From the NCBI GenBank assembly GCA_037951105.1, contig JBAMJV010004348.1, positions 1 to 64,000 on the forward strand: 64,000 bases of DNA, in the 5' to 3' direction. The stretch is from Echinarachnius parma (Eukaryota > Echinodermata > Echinoidea > Clypeasteroida > Echinarachniidae). The notes beneath the pieces are model-generated. The model saw only the letters and a list, made by a program, of their open reading frames with translations. It searched no databases and had not been told where the DNA came from. A program made the translations under genes and the position numbers. Shown here piece after piece: positions 51,695 to 60,939 of the stretch (position 1 is its first letter; every line of letters begins with the position of its first letter).

Positions 51695-51730
<36 letters not shown>

Positions 51731-54700
51731 AAAGAAACAAACAAATAATAGCCTCATAATTGTCTACCTATGATTTGTGGACCAAGATAGAAGTCGCTTT
51801 AACCGAACAAGGAATAATTAGAAAAAATCAGCAAAACCTTGTAATTCTAAAAGTTAATATCACTAATTTCAGACCCCAACAAATTCGTTTGATATACTTG
51901 TCAGGTGAAAACTAATGTCCCCGCATAAAAATGCTAGGCCCCCTGGGGTGTTTCACAAATATTCTAAGTTGAACTTAACTCTAAGTTGGACCTAACTAAT
52001 ATGGAAAGCCATTTGTATCCTTGGAGTACAATATATTCATACGCAAAAAAGCAAGAATGTTAGAATGTTCATAAATGTTGCAGAAATCTCCTTGATAATA
52101 CACCTCCCATGTAAAATCCTGGCTACGGGCCTGTAAGTACTTGGCTTCTTTCAAAATGATAGTAACATTGTCCTAATCAAGAAAACTTACATAGAACACT
52201 ATCTGTTGTTTCATACCTTGTTGCATAGGCGCCGGAAGTGGGGGGGGGGGGGGGGGGGGGGGGCGGCCGCCCCCCCCCCCCCCTCAATCCAAAAAGTGGG
52301 GGGGGGGGGGGCAAAATACAATTTTGCCCCCCAAAACCCCCCCCCCCCTCCCCCCAAAATAAAAAAGAGTTGGAAAGACACAATCAAATGTATGAGCTAA
52401 CATTCAAAAACTAGTTTATACATCCATTTTCAATTTTCGCTGCGCGCTTCGCGCGCAAACAGATTATCTCAGTTTGTTGTAAACATCTGATGAGAGCATA
52501 GACATTTTATTATTTTTTTTGTGAACTCGGATTCTAAATTTCCCTCACAGGTATGGCATGAAGTGCACCAAATTGCACCATTTCAAGTATATAAATGTAA
52601 AATCTTCCCCGTGGGAGGGGGATACCCCCTTCCAAACCCTCCCCCTCTGTCTCTGCCCAAGCCCTCGGACGCTTCGCGCCCTCGGGATTCATTATTGGCT
52701 GTAGGCCATGTTGTTGGATCATACATGCGCCATATATGGTTTATGTTGGAACTGTGTATGACAATATTTATGTGTGACTTTGGGTGCATATTTATTAGTG
52801 CGTCAATTATTTGCTTTCTTCGTGAAAAATATATCAAATCATATCACGCTTTCCCAGATACAGTTAATCTTAAGCCCGAATTTCCTATCTAGGTATGCAC
52901 CAGATTGCACAATTTCGAGTCCATAAATGCAAAATCTTTCTTACCGTGGGAGGGGTATACCCCCTCCCAAACCCTCCTCCTCCCTCCCTGCCCCAGCCCT
53001 CAGGCGCTTCGCTCCATCGGGACTCATTATTGGCTGTGTGTTGTTGGATCATACATAATGTTGCATAATTATGGTTTATGTTGTTGTGTGTGTGTTTTGG
53101 GGTACATATCTATTAGTGTGTCAATTATTTGTTTTCTACGTGAAAAATATATTAAAACTTTCTGGTCGATCAAATCATATCACGCTTTCCCAAATACAGC
53201 CGAAATACAGCCTATCTAGGTATGCACCAGATTGCACAATTTCAAGTCCAAAAATGCAAAAGCTCCCTACCGTGGGAGGGGGGACACCCCCCCCCCTCCC
53301 ATACCCTCCCCCCACCCAGTCGCTTCGCTCCCTCGCAATGTCTCACGCTCACATCTGGCTCAAAGTTTGCAACCCAGAGTGTGGTTGGGCATGAGCCCCT
53401 ACACACACAAATTTTGAGCCCATTTGGGGTTTTGCCCCCCAATCCAAAACTGCTTCCGGTGCGCCTGCCTTGTTGTATTCGTATTATCAACAAAAGCATG
53501 GGACATTTTTTCGGTTTTTCGAATTTCCCTTTCGTTAAAAAGATATTTACGATTGAATTGTTCAGATTTTTAATTATCCGCTGGAAAGTTACGACTGTGC
53601 ACCCATGCAGTCAGTGCAATGTATACGCGAATATCACTTCGCATTTTCGATCATTACTCGGCCATATTATACAAATAGTGCATGGTTTGGAGTTGAATAT
53701 ACCAGAATAGACAACGATACATTTTTAATTTCTCGAGAGCGATTATATTGCATCGAGGCCGCAGGCCGAGTGCGATATAATCGCACGAGAGAAATTAAAA
53801 ATATAGCGGTGTCTATTATGGAATATTTAACGACAGGAATCATGTACTATTTGTTATATAAGATGATTATTTTGAGGAACTGATTTTGTTATCATGTTGA
53901 TAAACCCAAATTGACCTTGCTCAAATTGTGAGTGTTCTCTCGTCGGCCCTGCGTACTTTGTACAAGGGCCAGCGCGTATTAAAAATAATTGCACGCTCTG
54001 CGCATTTTCCCCATTCAAGAACAAGCGCACCAGCGCACATTACGCACTCCAATTGGCCATCCCCTGCGCAGTTATAGTGCATAATTATGCACTATAACTT
54101 TACCATTTACTATACCGGATTAAGCATCAGTAATCAACCAATAGGAATGCTCAATTTCCCTTAATTATGACGTCATCATCTTATATAATATTATATTTAA
54201 CGCAAAATGTTCACACATTACTCAGTGGACATGTCAAATCGCAACAATACTCATTTTATGAACCATTCGTTTCTCATTGCCCATGCGAAAAGATCCCATT
54301 CAGCATGTTCAAGGGCCAAGACTGCAGCTTCACAAGATTTGAACGCGCGTAAATATGAGACTAAATAATTTACTTGAATTTTTTTAGATCGATTAAATTA
54401 GTTTCTTCATTTTCGCCAATCTATAAGTTGATGTAGTGTACAATGTAAGTGTAAAGTGCTTAAAATATGATGTATCATATTTTAGGCGCTATCTAAACCG
54501 GACTTATTATTATCTTGGAAGGAATGCTCCCCAGGGAATGTGGATAAAAGCGAATTATTGGGGATAAGAGCGAACAAATTATCTTTGAATCTCCAGAAAA
54601 CGAAATATATGTTATTTAGTAAATCTATAGATTCGTTGCCTGCTAATATAGTTTTGGAGAACACCCCATTGGAGTGTTTCTTTTATTAAATTTTTGGGTG

Positions 54701-57700
54701 TTACAGTTAATAATAACCTTTCTTGGAAATATCATATTGATAATATTTGTAAAATTATTTGTCGAAATATTGGTATTATTTATAAAGTAAAGACATGTCT
54801 TTCTTTGAATTCATTAATTATGCTTTATAGTTCTTTGATACTCCCATACCTGAACTGGGGCAACACGCATCAAGCGTTATTAGATGAAGTTTTGCGATTA
54901 CAAAAGAAGGTTATTCGTATTAGTTATGTAATTCCCCATTTTGCTGCCACACAGACGCTTTATTTTGTGAAAATAATATTTCAAAGGTTAAAGATCTATA
55001 TTTATTTCAACTTGGTCAATTCATGTATACTTATAATAATGTTATGTTGCCATCTGTTTTTCAAGAAATGTTTGTTAAAAATAGCTCAGTGCATAATTAC
55101 CCAACAAGACATTCTGAAGAATTCCATTTACCTCTCTTAGCTCAAAATACGTTTATATATGAAGGCCCCAAATTATGGAATTCTTTAAGTAATGAAGTAA
55201 AAAATGCTCCATCAATTAATATTTTTAAGAAAAAATTGAAATTGTTTTTATTACAATCTTATGAACACCATTAATAATTTATTATTTCCTCGTCCTCAAG
55301 TCTTCTTTTACTCTTCCTTTTTTTGTTTGTTAAAAAGGGTCTTTTTCTACTCGCTGACTCAGAATGTAATTTGATATGTTTTATTGTGCCCCCCATGCAT
55401 ATCTCCTCTCGTATTAAACTTCTTCCCCAGCTTCTTCTCAACCCCACATGCAGCTCATCCTTTTGTACTATTTTTGTACCCCCGATATCTAATTTTTCTC
55501 TTCTTTTTCCTTTTTTGCAGTGTCTATTTTGTGTATCGTCACCGTCTTCTTATCTTTGTCATGTAATGTTCTCTCTTGTCCCATTTTCGTCTCTGTTGGC
55601 ATCCCTTTTTCCTATATTTTAGTTCGTTTGTAGTAATGAATTCATTATTGTATTAATTTAATTATTCATTATTATCTAAGGGTCCACATTTGTAAAAGAA
55701 CTGCTTTTTAGTGGACCCCTCTTGTTTCCAATATGTGTACCATAATCTTTGTAAATTATTAGAATTGATTTGAAATGTTTTGTTGGAAACAAATAAAATT
55801 GAAACTGAAATTGAAATTTGAAATTGAAATTGAGATGGTGCGCACAATCTTTGCTGGTTTGCATTATTTCCTATGACTGGGATATAGTGTACAAGCGCTT
55901 GGAGATTATATATTAGGCGCTATACAAATCAACCTATTATTATAATTATTAAAGCGTGTGTTAATTTCTGCTTATTTGCCTTATCGTCCTTGGTCTTGGT
56001 TATGATTGGCCTATTGAATCAACTTCAATGTATATCAACTTGCATGAATAAGCACCCCCGCAAGCACCCTCTTCAGTTTCGTTTACCAGTGATGAGAATT
56101 TCATTCTGTAGGTAACTCACGTTGATAAGGTGGGGACACGGGGGCACGTGCCCCCCCCCCCCCCCACCCAAAAAAAAAAAAAAAAAAAAAAAAAAATCCA
56201 AAAAAGCAAAAACAACAACAACACAAAAAACACACAAAAACACAACCACATCAAACAAACAATCAAACAAAGGCACATGTGAACATTATATAAAGTATGA
56301 TGCGACAAAACAAAGTAAAATGTAAACATACGGTAGTCAGGATAGTTACGTACAGTACAACTTCAGAAGATGAGCATTATGTTAACTTATGAGCTAACGT
56401 AATAGTTCATAATTATATTGGTTTAATTGCAGTTGTATTATATTACCTTTTGATTGACGAATATACCGGTCCCGATGACGATGCCGACGATGATGTCGAT
56501 GATGATTGCGAACCCAATTAGCGCTTCAACATGTCCATCAGGCTTCAGTCACATAATCAACAAAGAAACGGGTGCCCATCTTCTGTAGTCTTTTAGACGT
56601 AATTGATTGCACTTTGTTGTTGTTGTGTTTTTTTTTCTCTATATTATATTATATAGGTTTTCCCGGCCAAATTCGTCAAAATAGCAGGCATATTCATTAT
56701 ATGTCATTCAAGTTCGCGTGATTTTTGCAAACCTGCTGTTTACACTGTTCAATTTTAAACTCCAGAACATTCCATCTTCGTCAAATTGCATTCAGTTTAC
56801 AACGACATCGTATTCAAATTGGTCAGAATCTCAAACAATTTGGCAATACACATCCGTCATTCAAATTCGTGCCAGTTTGCTTGACCTTTGATTTCGGACC
56901 GATTTGGGTTTTCTATTTCGTTTTCAGGCGTGCTTCTTTGCACATCTCGATCAGAACAATCATACAGTATGACGCATTATGAAGAAAGGGGGGGGGGGGG
57001 GGGGGGTGGCAATTTACTTCCCTATTTCCCATTATTCCATCACTCCCCAACCACCACCCCCACCCAAGGCAGGTGTTTTTTTTAGGTCATATTTTTCTTA
57101 TTCTTTTTTTAAAGACTTTTTTTTAAATCTTTGTTTTCCGATACACACTGCTAATTAATGTTCACATTTTCACATTTAACTGGTAATTGTAATGTTATGT
57201 TAAGTCATACACTTGTTTCATGTTTTCATTTCATTTCCATTTTTCACACAGTGCTTGGGTCATTTCCTTATCTATATTTGTCTTTATTCTGTTTTTTTTA
57301 AAGAGTTATATATCTTAATCTTTCTTTTTGAGATACACACTGCTAATAAAGTGAAATGGAATTGTATAGGCCTATTCCTATAAAGCTACACTCTCATTTG
57401 TAGGAAACGAGCGAGTAGCTTTATAGGAAAACAATACAACTAAAGAAATTAATGAAAAGGATTGCACACATTTCAAAGATGTTAGCCCGTAGACGAAATA
57501 GAATGTATGAACGCCTACATTTTATCTTTGAGGACGAAATCGAATGCTTTTCACCTGATTTTCTATTAAGTTGAATGGTGTTATTTCAATTCGGTTTGAC
57601 AAAAGTTGGCAATCGCACGGTCCAAAAATAAAATTGAATTAAATTATTTGCTAATTGAAACACGATCCTGATCTTCATTCAATTTCGTTCTAAATTGCGT

Positions 57701-58921
57701 GCTGTTAATGAACATTTGTGTGCTATTTTGACGAAATTGGCCGGGAAAACCTATATTATAGGTCTTCCCATCCATTTTCAAACAATCGTCATTCAATTTC
57801 GAGAATGGTTAACTTCAATTTCGTCCCGAGAAATCCTGAACTTGCAATTGTTATATACAATTTAGTCATTCATTGTTCAATTTGGTCAATGACCAATCAA
57901 CTTTTAAATTTGGTCATTCTATTTGGTCATTGTGCAAAGAAAATCGTCCCACCTGGCGATTAAGTGGGCAATGTTATGTTCGAATTAATCATTGTTCAAT
58001 CGATTTCAAGAATTTCCCATTCAAATTCGTCCCGTAGTATAGATGCATTGTTAAAATGCAACATTTTTGATTGATTCATAAGCGCTGGGAGTTATCATGA
58101 CTGAAAATGTTGATAATTTATATGATAGACATTAATTACAACCAACCCATGACAATACATGTATATATCTCACAACAATCAGCCATACGTGTGATGATTA
58201 ACAAGATATTTCATACCAAAATTCAATACCAATCACAGCTTGCTATAATGTGAGACGAATTTGAACGAGAAAGAACGAAATCGATCGCAAAAAGACGAAA
58301 TTGCTCATCACTTTCTGCCACACAGTCTGCGATTGGACGAAATCGAATTACCTTTGACTAAAATGTTTATGACATACACGAGTTTGATTGGGAACAAACG
58401 AAATTGGGTGCTGAAAGACGAAATTGAACATGACAAACTGAAAGCCACACATTTCCGAGACGAAATTGAATATAACAATTATCGAAATTGAATGACGATT
58501 GTTTTAAAATGGATGGGAAATCCTATATATTGGTTTAATTGATGTTGTTGTTAGAAGATGTCAGTGTACACTTTTGGAGATACGAATATGCCGGTTCCGA
58601 TGACGATGTCGACGATGAAGCGAATGCAGCCGGCGAGCCTCCATCGGCGTCTCAGCAGGACAACCTTGCCTAATCATCCCAAACAACAGTAACGAGGTCA
58701 TCAGTCACATGATCATTCTACTTTTAGACATTATTGTTTGTGTTTCTCACCTTTGGAGAGACGAATATGCCGGTCCCGATGACGACCCCGACGATGAAGC
58801 TGATGCAGCCGGCGAGCCCCAATCGACGCTTCAAGACAACCTTGCCTTCGACATGTTCAGTCACCACGGCTGGACCAGCAACTGGATCCGTGTTCTGGTT
58901 CAAATCTCCGTATTCAGTCAT
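36321..58921 (-). CDS. SLC7A11-like: SLC7-family amino acid exchanger, xCT-like light subunit, copy B (11 coding exons, intact)
   Basis: Twelve-membrane-segment exchanger of the APC/LAT family. Members sit in the plasma membrane, disulfide-linked to an SLC3 heavy chain, and swap one amino acid for another. Eleven exons join in consistent phase (171, 322, 126, 100, 45, 124, 104, 97, 150, 178, 65 nt = 1482 nt) into 493 residues; human xCT is about 500. Seen: the substrate-site loop GTGIF in membrane segment 1 (residues 49-53), the SKSGGE motif after segment 2, a cysteine in VPFFGC (residue 148) where light chains bond the heavy chain, an NAT glycosylation sequon at 154, [23 protein letters not shown] and the MRRPFK loop. 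The C-terminus QKLxxxxPQE resembles LAT subunits. The start is the first ATG of exon 1; a 5' UTR intron is possible. SLC7A11-like is my best fit; another LAT subclass is possible, and substrate is not predictable from sequence alone. Confidence 0.9.
37648..37825 (-). CDS. SLC7A11-like: copy B exon 10 (residues 414-473), intact
   Basis: Encodes the last two membrane segments: IPIPVALIFVLFTFFILVMT, CYTEPIHSLMGILATLAGLP and LYFVLVWWKNRPMWISNAC. Acceptor ttccag, donor gtaagtg, 178 nt. Two truncated relatives lie upstream in transcript sense. Confidence 0.9.
37907..37985. repeat. (GGA)n tract in copy B
   Basis: Same position as the copy A tract relative to exon 10, shorter (about 75 bp), embedded in GA-rich sequence to 38240. 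Confidence 0.95.
38235..38317 (-). pseudogene. partial exon-10 duplicate (copy B, middle block)
   Basis: Intact acceptor ccttccag, then IPILVALIFILFTVLIMFMS and CYTEPLHSLPSPP with a stop near 38216. Orthologous in position to 15318-15401. Confidence 0.75.
38475..38559 (-). pseudogene. partial exon-10 duplicate (copy B, upstream block)
   Basis: IPIPVTLIFVLFTFFIMFMT then CYTELLHWLLL. The acceptor reads ttcccg instead of ttccag. It is longer than its copy A counterpart. Confidence 0.7.
38637..38795. repeat. (GGA)n tract, about 150 bp
   Basis: Nearly uninterrupted GGA beside the upstream exon-10 duplicate. In copy A the matching site (15650-15665) is only a few triplets long, so this tract expanded after duplication. 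Confidence 0.95.
39110..39259 (-). CDS. SLC7A11-like: copy B exon 9 (residues 364-413)
   Basis: Encodes LPLSMLFILVGDVLVLIEYL, TFIDWFFTALVISIIPYYRW and KYRDMRRPFK. Exactly 50 codons, phase 0 at both ends, donor gtgagt. Confidence 0.92.
39730..39826 (-). CDS. SLC7A11-like: copy B exon 8 (residues 331-363)
   Basis: Encodes [20 protein letters not shown] and HHLTPLPSIAIS, the VAxREG motif diagnostic of LAT subunits. Donor gttagt. Confidence 0.9.
39880..40137. mobile_element. inverted-repeat element related to 34763-35010, block B intron 7
   Basis: Shares 'gaggccgagac', 'gcgtacgcacccaacgcacc' and a degraded 'ggctaccgg' end. Block A lacks it ('accactttaaacctaat', about 16613). Confidence 0.6.
40541..40725. 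mobile_element. palindromic element, family P (copy B intron 6)
   Basis: 185-bp hairpin with ends CAATAAACCGCTTCTGTAAT and CAGAAGCGGTCTATTG. Copy A shows the empty site 'actggacaatcgaaatac' (about 17021). Confidence 0.85.
40752..40855 (-). CDS. SLC7A11-like: copy B exon 7 (residues 297-331)
   Basis: Encodes DFGQKALGDWSWLIWLFVAL then SAAGNLNGLVFGRTR. Acceptor tgcag, donor gtgacc. A 185-bp palindromic element sits about 30 bp downstream of the donor. Confidence 0.88.
41182..41305 (-). CDS. SLC7A11-like: copy B exon 6 (residues 255-296)
   Basis: Encodes TVPQSVVISMTLIIIIYLLA and NIGYFSLLTPQEVLSSNAV, a membrane segment plus loop typical of the family. Ends phase 0 with donor gtaagt. Confidence 0.9.
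41392..42752. mobile_element. hAT-like element with internal 188-bp tandem array (copy B intron 5)
   Basis: 8-bp flanks TCCTTGTG/TCCATGTG; empty site in copy A at about 17733. Left end CATAGGCGCCGGAAGTGG; the right end GCTTCCTG is shortened. Inside, units begin at about 41741, 41935, 42124, 42312 and 42499 ('gcaccagattgcaccat'). Confidence 0.8.
41741..42520. repeat. tandem array, about 188-bp unit, 4-5 copies
   Basis: Each unit runs 'gcaccagattgcacc', 'tataaatgcaaaatctt', 'gtgggagggggatacc', 'cctcggtcgcttcgctccct', 'gttgttggatcatacataat'. Confidence 0.85.
43310..43392 (+). other. tRNA-Ala(AGC)-like relic (copy B)
   Basis: Keeps the 5' part missing in copy A (AGCTTTCTAGCTCAGTCGGT) but has a 9-bp insertion in the D arm and a damaged T loop (GTTCACATTCC). 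Anticodon stem CCGGT/ACCGG with loop CTAGCAA is intact. It lies antisense in the transporter intron, near micro-exon 5. Confidence 0.5.
43448..43492 (-). CDS. SLC7A11-like: copy B exon 5 (45-nt micro-exon, residues 240-255)
   Basis: Encodes WDYISSLTEEVKKPEK across its junctions. This is the conserved TEEVxxPEKxxP region of the light chains. A degenerate tRNA-like sequence lies about 60 bp downstream in transcript sense. Confidence 0.85.
44069..44235. mobile_element. MITE with ACAGTTGTTAACT ends
   Basis: Ends ACAGTTGTTAACTGGTGG and AAAGTTAACAACTGT. The inner palindrome 'atagcatttaaaatccc' is inverted around TTCTTCACGA. Confidence 0.75.
44310..44385. repeat. perfect hairpin
   Basis: Arms ACACAGTACATAGCCT / AGGCTATGTACTGTGT extended by CGCAACACAACAC; 6-bp loop region TTTGCA. 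Confidence 0.85.
44389..45350. mobile_element. second copy of the ACAGTTGTTAACT MITE, split by another element
   Basis: Left end ACAGTTGTTAA, right part from 45169 CTTAACTGGTGGTGGAGG on. The intact sibling at 44069 provides the exact empty site. Confidence 0.8.
44398..45168. mobile_element. PIF/Harbinger-like element, family H3, 771 bp
   Basis: TAA target duplication (44395-44397, 45169-45171). Ends AGCGGTGGTCACAACCCGCC and AGCCCTGGTCACAACCCACC (minus). Interior is GC-rich and dense in CACGT/GTACG/GCACTTAC words in both orientations. No conserved ORF. Confidence 0.8.
45636..45735 (-). CDS. SLC7A11-like: copy B exon 4 (residues 207-240)
   Basis: Encodes the loop GYTSNLENTFEGADVS and a segment ending FAYSGW. 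Acceptor tacag, donor gtaagt, phase 2 end completed by the next exon's G. Confidence 0.88.
46064..47038. mobile_element. Mutator-like foldback element with 16-bp satellite arms
   Basis: CATATACTC duplicated on both flanks (46055-46063, 47039-47047), the 9-bp size of Mutator-like elements. Arms are arrays of TTCGTTATTCCGAAGG (left) and CCTTCGGAATAACGAA (right), with interspersed GAAATCGGGTT units. The centre (about 46400-46670) has two diverged direct repeats with poly-C. Copy A lacks it (about 20072). Confidence 0.85.
47483..47608 (-). CDS. SLC7A11-like: copy B exon 3 (residues 165-207)
   Basis: Encodes FLNCMSVKQSVRIQIFFTVA and a membrane segment ending GLVYIFRG. The acceptor reads ccgaaaag, with a weaker pyrimidine tract than copy A; the donor is gtttgt. 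Confidence 0.88.
48012..48333 (-). CDS. SLC7A11-like: copy B exon 2 (residues 58-165)
   Basis: Acceptor gacag before GGC, donor gtaagt, ends in phase 1. Encodes membrane segments 2-4, SKSGGEFTFILDAYGP and the heavy-chain cysteine in VPFFGC. This exon is markedly GC-rich compared with its introns. Confidence 0.93.
48478..48860. repeat. dispersed repeat, longest copy
   Basis: Starts 'aaagggacttagtaacattg', ends 'aaagttactagatccctttaa'; inserted in an (AATC)n tract of copy B intron 1. A second long copy is at 52151-52215 plus 53468-53690, split by the hAT-like element. Confidence 0.7.
48940..49110. repeat. two-copy tandem repeat, about 87 bp
   Basis: 'taggcgtcgggc-tt-agcaagtactaatcgcgtt-tggagacggaac' occurs twice. 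A fragment, 'ggcgagcccgaaccctatcc', recurs at 50838. Confidence 0.8.
49398..49622 (+). pseudogene. RecQ-like helicase N-terminal fragment
   Basis: 74 residues. CLDKSIEYAAKKLQITKFRE resembles the RecQ entry motif (xxFRxxQ...A), then DEFVSLCTGYGKS, a RecQ-type Walker A (consensus P/TGYGKS). After FPGNIV the match ends; a GT at the GGC AAT ATA|gtatgg point could be a donor, but no further helicase exon is in the window. It lies opposite in strand to the transporter intron 1, in a 3.2-kb block absent from copy A. Captured fragment or lone exon; function unlikely. Confidence 0.6.
49731..49812. repeat. hairpin
   Basis: GAAAGAAAGAAAACGGTCTT ... AAGACCGTTTTCTTTCTTTC, arms about 25 bp, loop about 30 bp. 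Confidence 0.85.
50280..51310. other. no gene recognised; GCGC-rich inverted words
   Basis: 'gcgagcccgaaccc' (50838) and 'gctcgggttcgggctc' (51107) are inverted relative to each other and similar to 49133-49170, suggesting ends of an unclassified element. Otherwise nothing. Confidence 0.4.
51420..51735. repeat. (ATTC)n then (AATC)n microsatellites
   Basis: About 120 bp of ATTC-type and 130 bp of AATC/GATC-type tetranucleotides. Copy A retains a shorter (AATC)n at 22080-22200. Confidence 0.95.
51949..52130. mobile_element. truncated CTGGGGGTGTTTCAC element
   Basis: Left end and 'ctaagttgaacttaactcta' match 20135 onward; right half lost. Confidence 0.6.
52224..53467. mobile_element. hAT-like element, second copy, perfect 8-bp target duplication
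   Basis: CCTTGTTG at 52216-52223 and 53468-53475. Ends CATAGGCGCCGGAAG and CAGGCGCACCGGAAG (minus). The interior has three units like the 41392 element but spaced about 330 bp (52566, 52896, 53223). Sits inside the dispersed repeat that starts near 52151. Confidence 0.85.
53695..53825. repeat. foldback of about 125 bp
   Basis: Arms 'tttttaatttctcg-gagcgattatat' and complement around GAGGCCGCAGGCC, outer 'ataatagacac'/'gaatagacaac'. Confidence 0.7.
54541..55830 (+). mobile_element. CR1/jockey-type LINE 3' fragment, empty site known
   Basis: LQKTKYMLFSK in one frame, then GVTVNNNLSWKYHIDNICK (54694 on), LILPYLNWGN, LQKKVIRI, and after another frameshift YPTRHSEEFHLPLL and GPKLWNSLSNEVKNA (55023-55274): the C-terminal half of a jockey/CR1-type ORF2. 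Tail is (GAAATT)n. Block A reads 'aaggaatggagatggtg' (24601) without it. No clear target duplication. Confidence 0.85.
56447..56537 (-). pseudogene. partial exon-1 duplicate (copy B, distal)
   Basis: Counterpart of 25227-25329, same degenerate core and flank. TATAGG-ended elements (56652-58526) now separate it from the nearer duplicate. Confidence 0.55.
56652..57755. mobile_element. TATAGG-ended inverted-repeat element, 1.1 kb
   Basis: TATAGGTTTTCCCGGCCAAA, TTCGTCAAAATAGCA and complement at the right end. Interior full of AATTCGT/ATTTGGTC/GACGAAATT words plus a poly-G tract. Site empty in block A (about 25455). Confidence 0.75.
57757..58526. mobile_element. TATAGG-ended inverted-repeat element, 770 bp, adjacent to the previous one
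   Basis: Ends TATAGGTCTTCCCATCCATT and TATAGGATTTCCCATCCATT (minus), with more than 40 bp of inverted match. Interior reiterates GACGAAATTGAA/TTCAATTTCGTC words. Confidence 0.75.
58571..58670 (-). pseudogene. partial exon-1 duplicate (copy B, nearest)
   Basis: GKVVLLRRRWRLAGCIRFIV then DIVIGTGIFVSPK. It keeps GTGIF that the copy A counterpart lost. The donor position reads AAA|gtgtac. No in-frame ATG. Confidence 0.75.
58751..58921 (-). CDS. SLC7A11-like: copy B exon 1 (residues 1-57)
   Basis: Cytoplasmic N-terminus (MTEYGDLNQN...) and first membrane segment ending GTGIFVSPK. The donor gtgaga follows AAG, phase 0. The 400 bp upstream is conserved between the two gene copies, including a small 'ggtggcgtagcacggg' repeat. 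Confidence 0.9.
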
Positions 58922-59687
58922 TTTTCTTTAAATTATTGATCTTTTACGTTTTCCTTCAGAATCTTTGCAAGAATATAACCCGTACGCACACAGGGACACG
59001 CAGTACAATACACGAAGATGACTTATGTTCATGTATGTAATGTATTACACCTAGCAGGACAGAAATATCCGTAAAGCCCTTTTTTATATTGTAATTTGTC
59101 CCTCTTTTCACAGATGACTACCTCACAATACCATGAATAAAGAGATTCGAAGAAGAAAAAAAATGCAACAATGATAATTGAAATCCAGGGATATGCCGTG
59201 CGATTTTTTCAAGTAATCTCAACTGTTGATATGACCGGTTCAAAGCAGAAAAAATTATTGAACCCCTATAGAGTGTTGCACACCTGAATGAAATAACATA
59301 ATAACACGATCAAATACTCAAAACGGTGGCGTAGCACGGGGGTGGTTTAAGGGGACACGTACCACGCCCCCAATAAATAAACACAAGAATACATTTAAAT
59401 AAAATGATGAAAGAATGAATAAAATAACGAAATATTTGCTCCCGCCTCCTCCCCCCCCCCCCCACCCCCCCCCCCCCCCCCCCCCCCCGACAGATAAATT
59501 ACACGTTCCTGCAATAAGTAGCGCCACGGAGTTCAGGGCTTAATATCTGAAGCATGAAGCATGAAGCATGAAGCGTCTGAGACATGGCTGTGCGAACAAC
59601 CGGCAACAGGTCTCAAATGCCTTTCGAAAATGATAATTTATATATAATATTTAAACAATTAATCAAATCTAGGGAATACAAGAGACA

Positions 59688-59688
<1 letters not shown>

Positions 59689-59742
<54 letters not shown>
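59689..59742. repeat. (TG)n, 5' flank of LINE
   Basis: Pure TG directly before LINE sequence. Confidence 0.95.
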
Positions 59743-59745
<3 letters not shown>

Positions 59746-60841
59746 AGGTTCGAACATTTGAAATTAGATTAAAAGTTTCGGGATATATAGGAATGTTAAT
59801 TGATTTAAAATCTAGGCATATGTATGAATATTTAGTAAAAATTTTTCAAAAGGAATATAATTTGTGTATTGGGGATGGACATACTAATTTTGATTATAGT
59901 AATGAAGAATTGAAGAATATATTTTTAAGATTAAAGAGCGCAGTTTTGGGGGGTAAGTTGAGAGAATTTCAATATTAAATTATTGCATAGGGCATTATAT
60001 ACAAAAGAACATTTATTTAGGTTTGGATTTGTTATTGATAATTTATGCTCTTTTTGTAAAAATGAGATTGAGACATATTCACAGTTATTTTTTAAATGCT
60101 TATACGTACAAAGGTTTTGGTTAGATATAATAGAATATTTTTATTTGATTGAAATTAGGAATGTTGATTGGAAAATAATTTGTGTAGGACTGGCAGGTAG
60201 ATCGCATAGAGTTAAGTATTGTAACTCTATTATTTTTTTGTTAAAACATACTATTTATTCTTTTAGAATAAAAGGTGTACTTCCTTCTGTACGGAAAGTA
60301 CAGACAATTATTTTGGATTATGAAGAAGAAGAAAAAAAAGTGGCTATTAAAAAGGGTAAATTAGGAGTTCACTTACAAAAGTGGGAACACCATAAAATAC
60401 ATGTAATATGATTAATTTTATTTTTTTAGAATTATAGGGAATTTGTTAATTATTATTAAGGTTCTGGGTCTCTACTCTTTTAACTGAATGTGACAGCTTT
60501 CTATATTGTTAATGAATTACTCTTTAGGTTGAAATCGAGCAGATATACTGGAATGGGTGTCTGAGGTATGTGTGTGACTGTGTTGTGATCGGTGGTTGGG
60601 TGGGGATGGGGTTTTTCTTGGGCTAAATGGGGGGGGGGGGGGGTAAAGGAGTATGTTTTAGTTCCTTTTATCTTTAGTTATATAACCTCCATTATGTTTA
60701 TGTTATGAAGTCAGGAAATTGAATATACAGTTGATTTGTATTTGTTTATGTATGTAAGATAACCATTTCTATTTTGTTTAGTATGTATATTCAAATGTAA
60801 ATGTTATATATGGAGGAATAAAAATCACTTAAAAAAAAAAA
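59743..60841 (+). mobile_element. 5'-truncated L1/Tx1-like LINE inside a (TG)n tract
   Basis: KVSGYIGMLIDLKSRHM and FQKEYNLCIGDGHTNFDYSN (59688-59978), then a frameshift and LYTKEHLFRFGFVIDNLCSF with a CCHC-like knuckle, to KKGKLGVHLQKWE (59983-60411). About 430 bp of 3' UTR, poly-A/AGAAGA tail, then (TG)n resumes. Homologous to 7492-9770. Confidence 0.85.
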
Positions 60842-60854
60842 GAAGAAGAAAAAA

Positions 60855-60881
60855 GTGTGTGTGTGTGTGTGTGTGGGTGTG

Positions 60882-60936
<55 letters not shown>
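60855..60936. repeat. (TG)n, 3' flank of LINE
   Basis: TG with a few GG/CG variants directly after the LINE tail. Confidence 0.95.
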
Positions 60937-60939
<3 letters not shown>

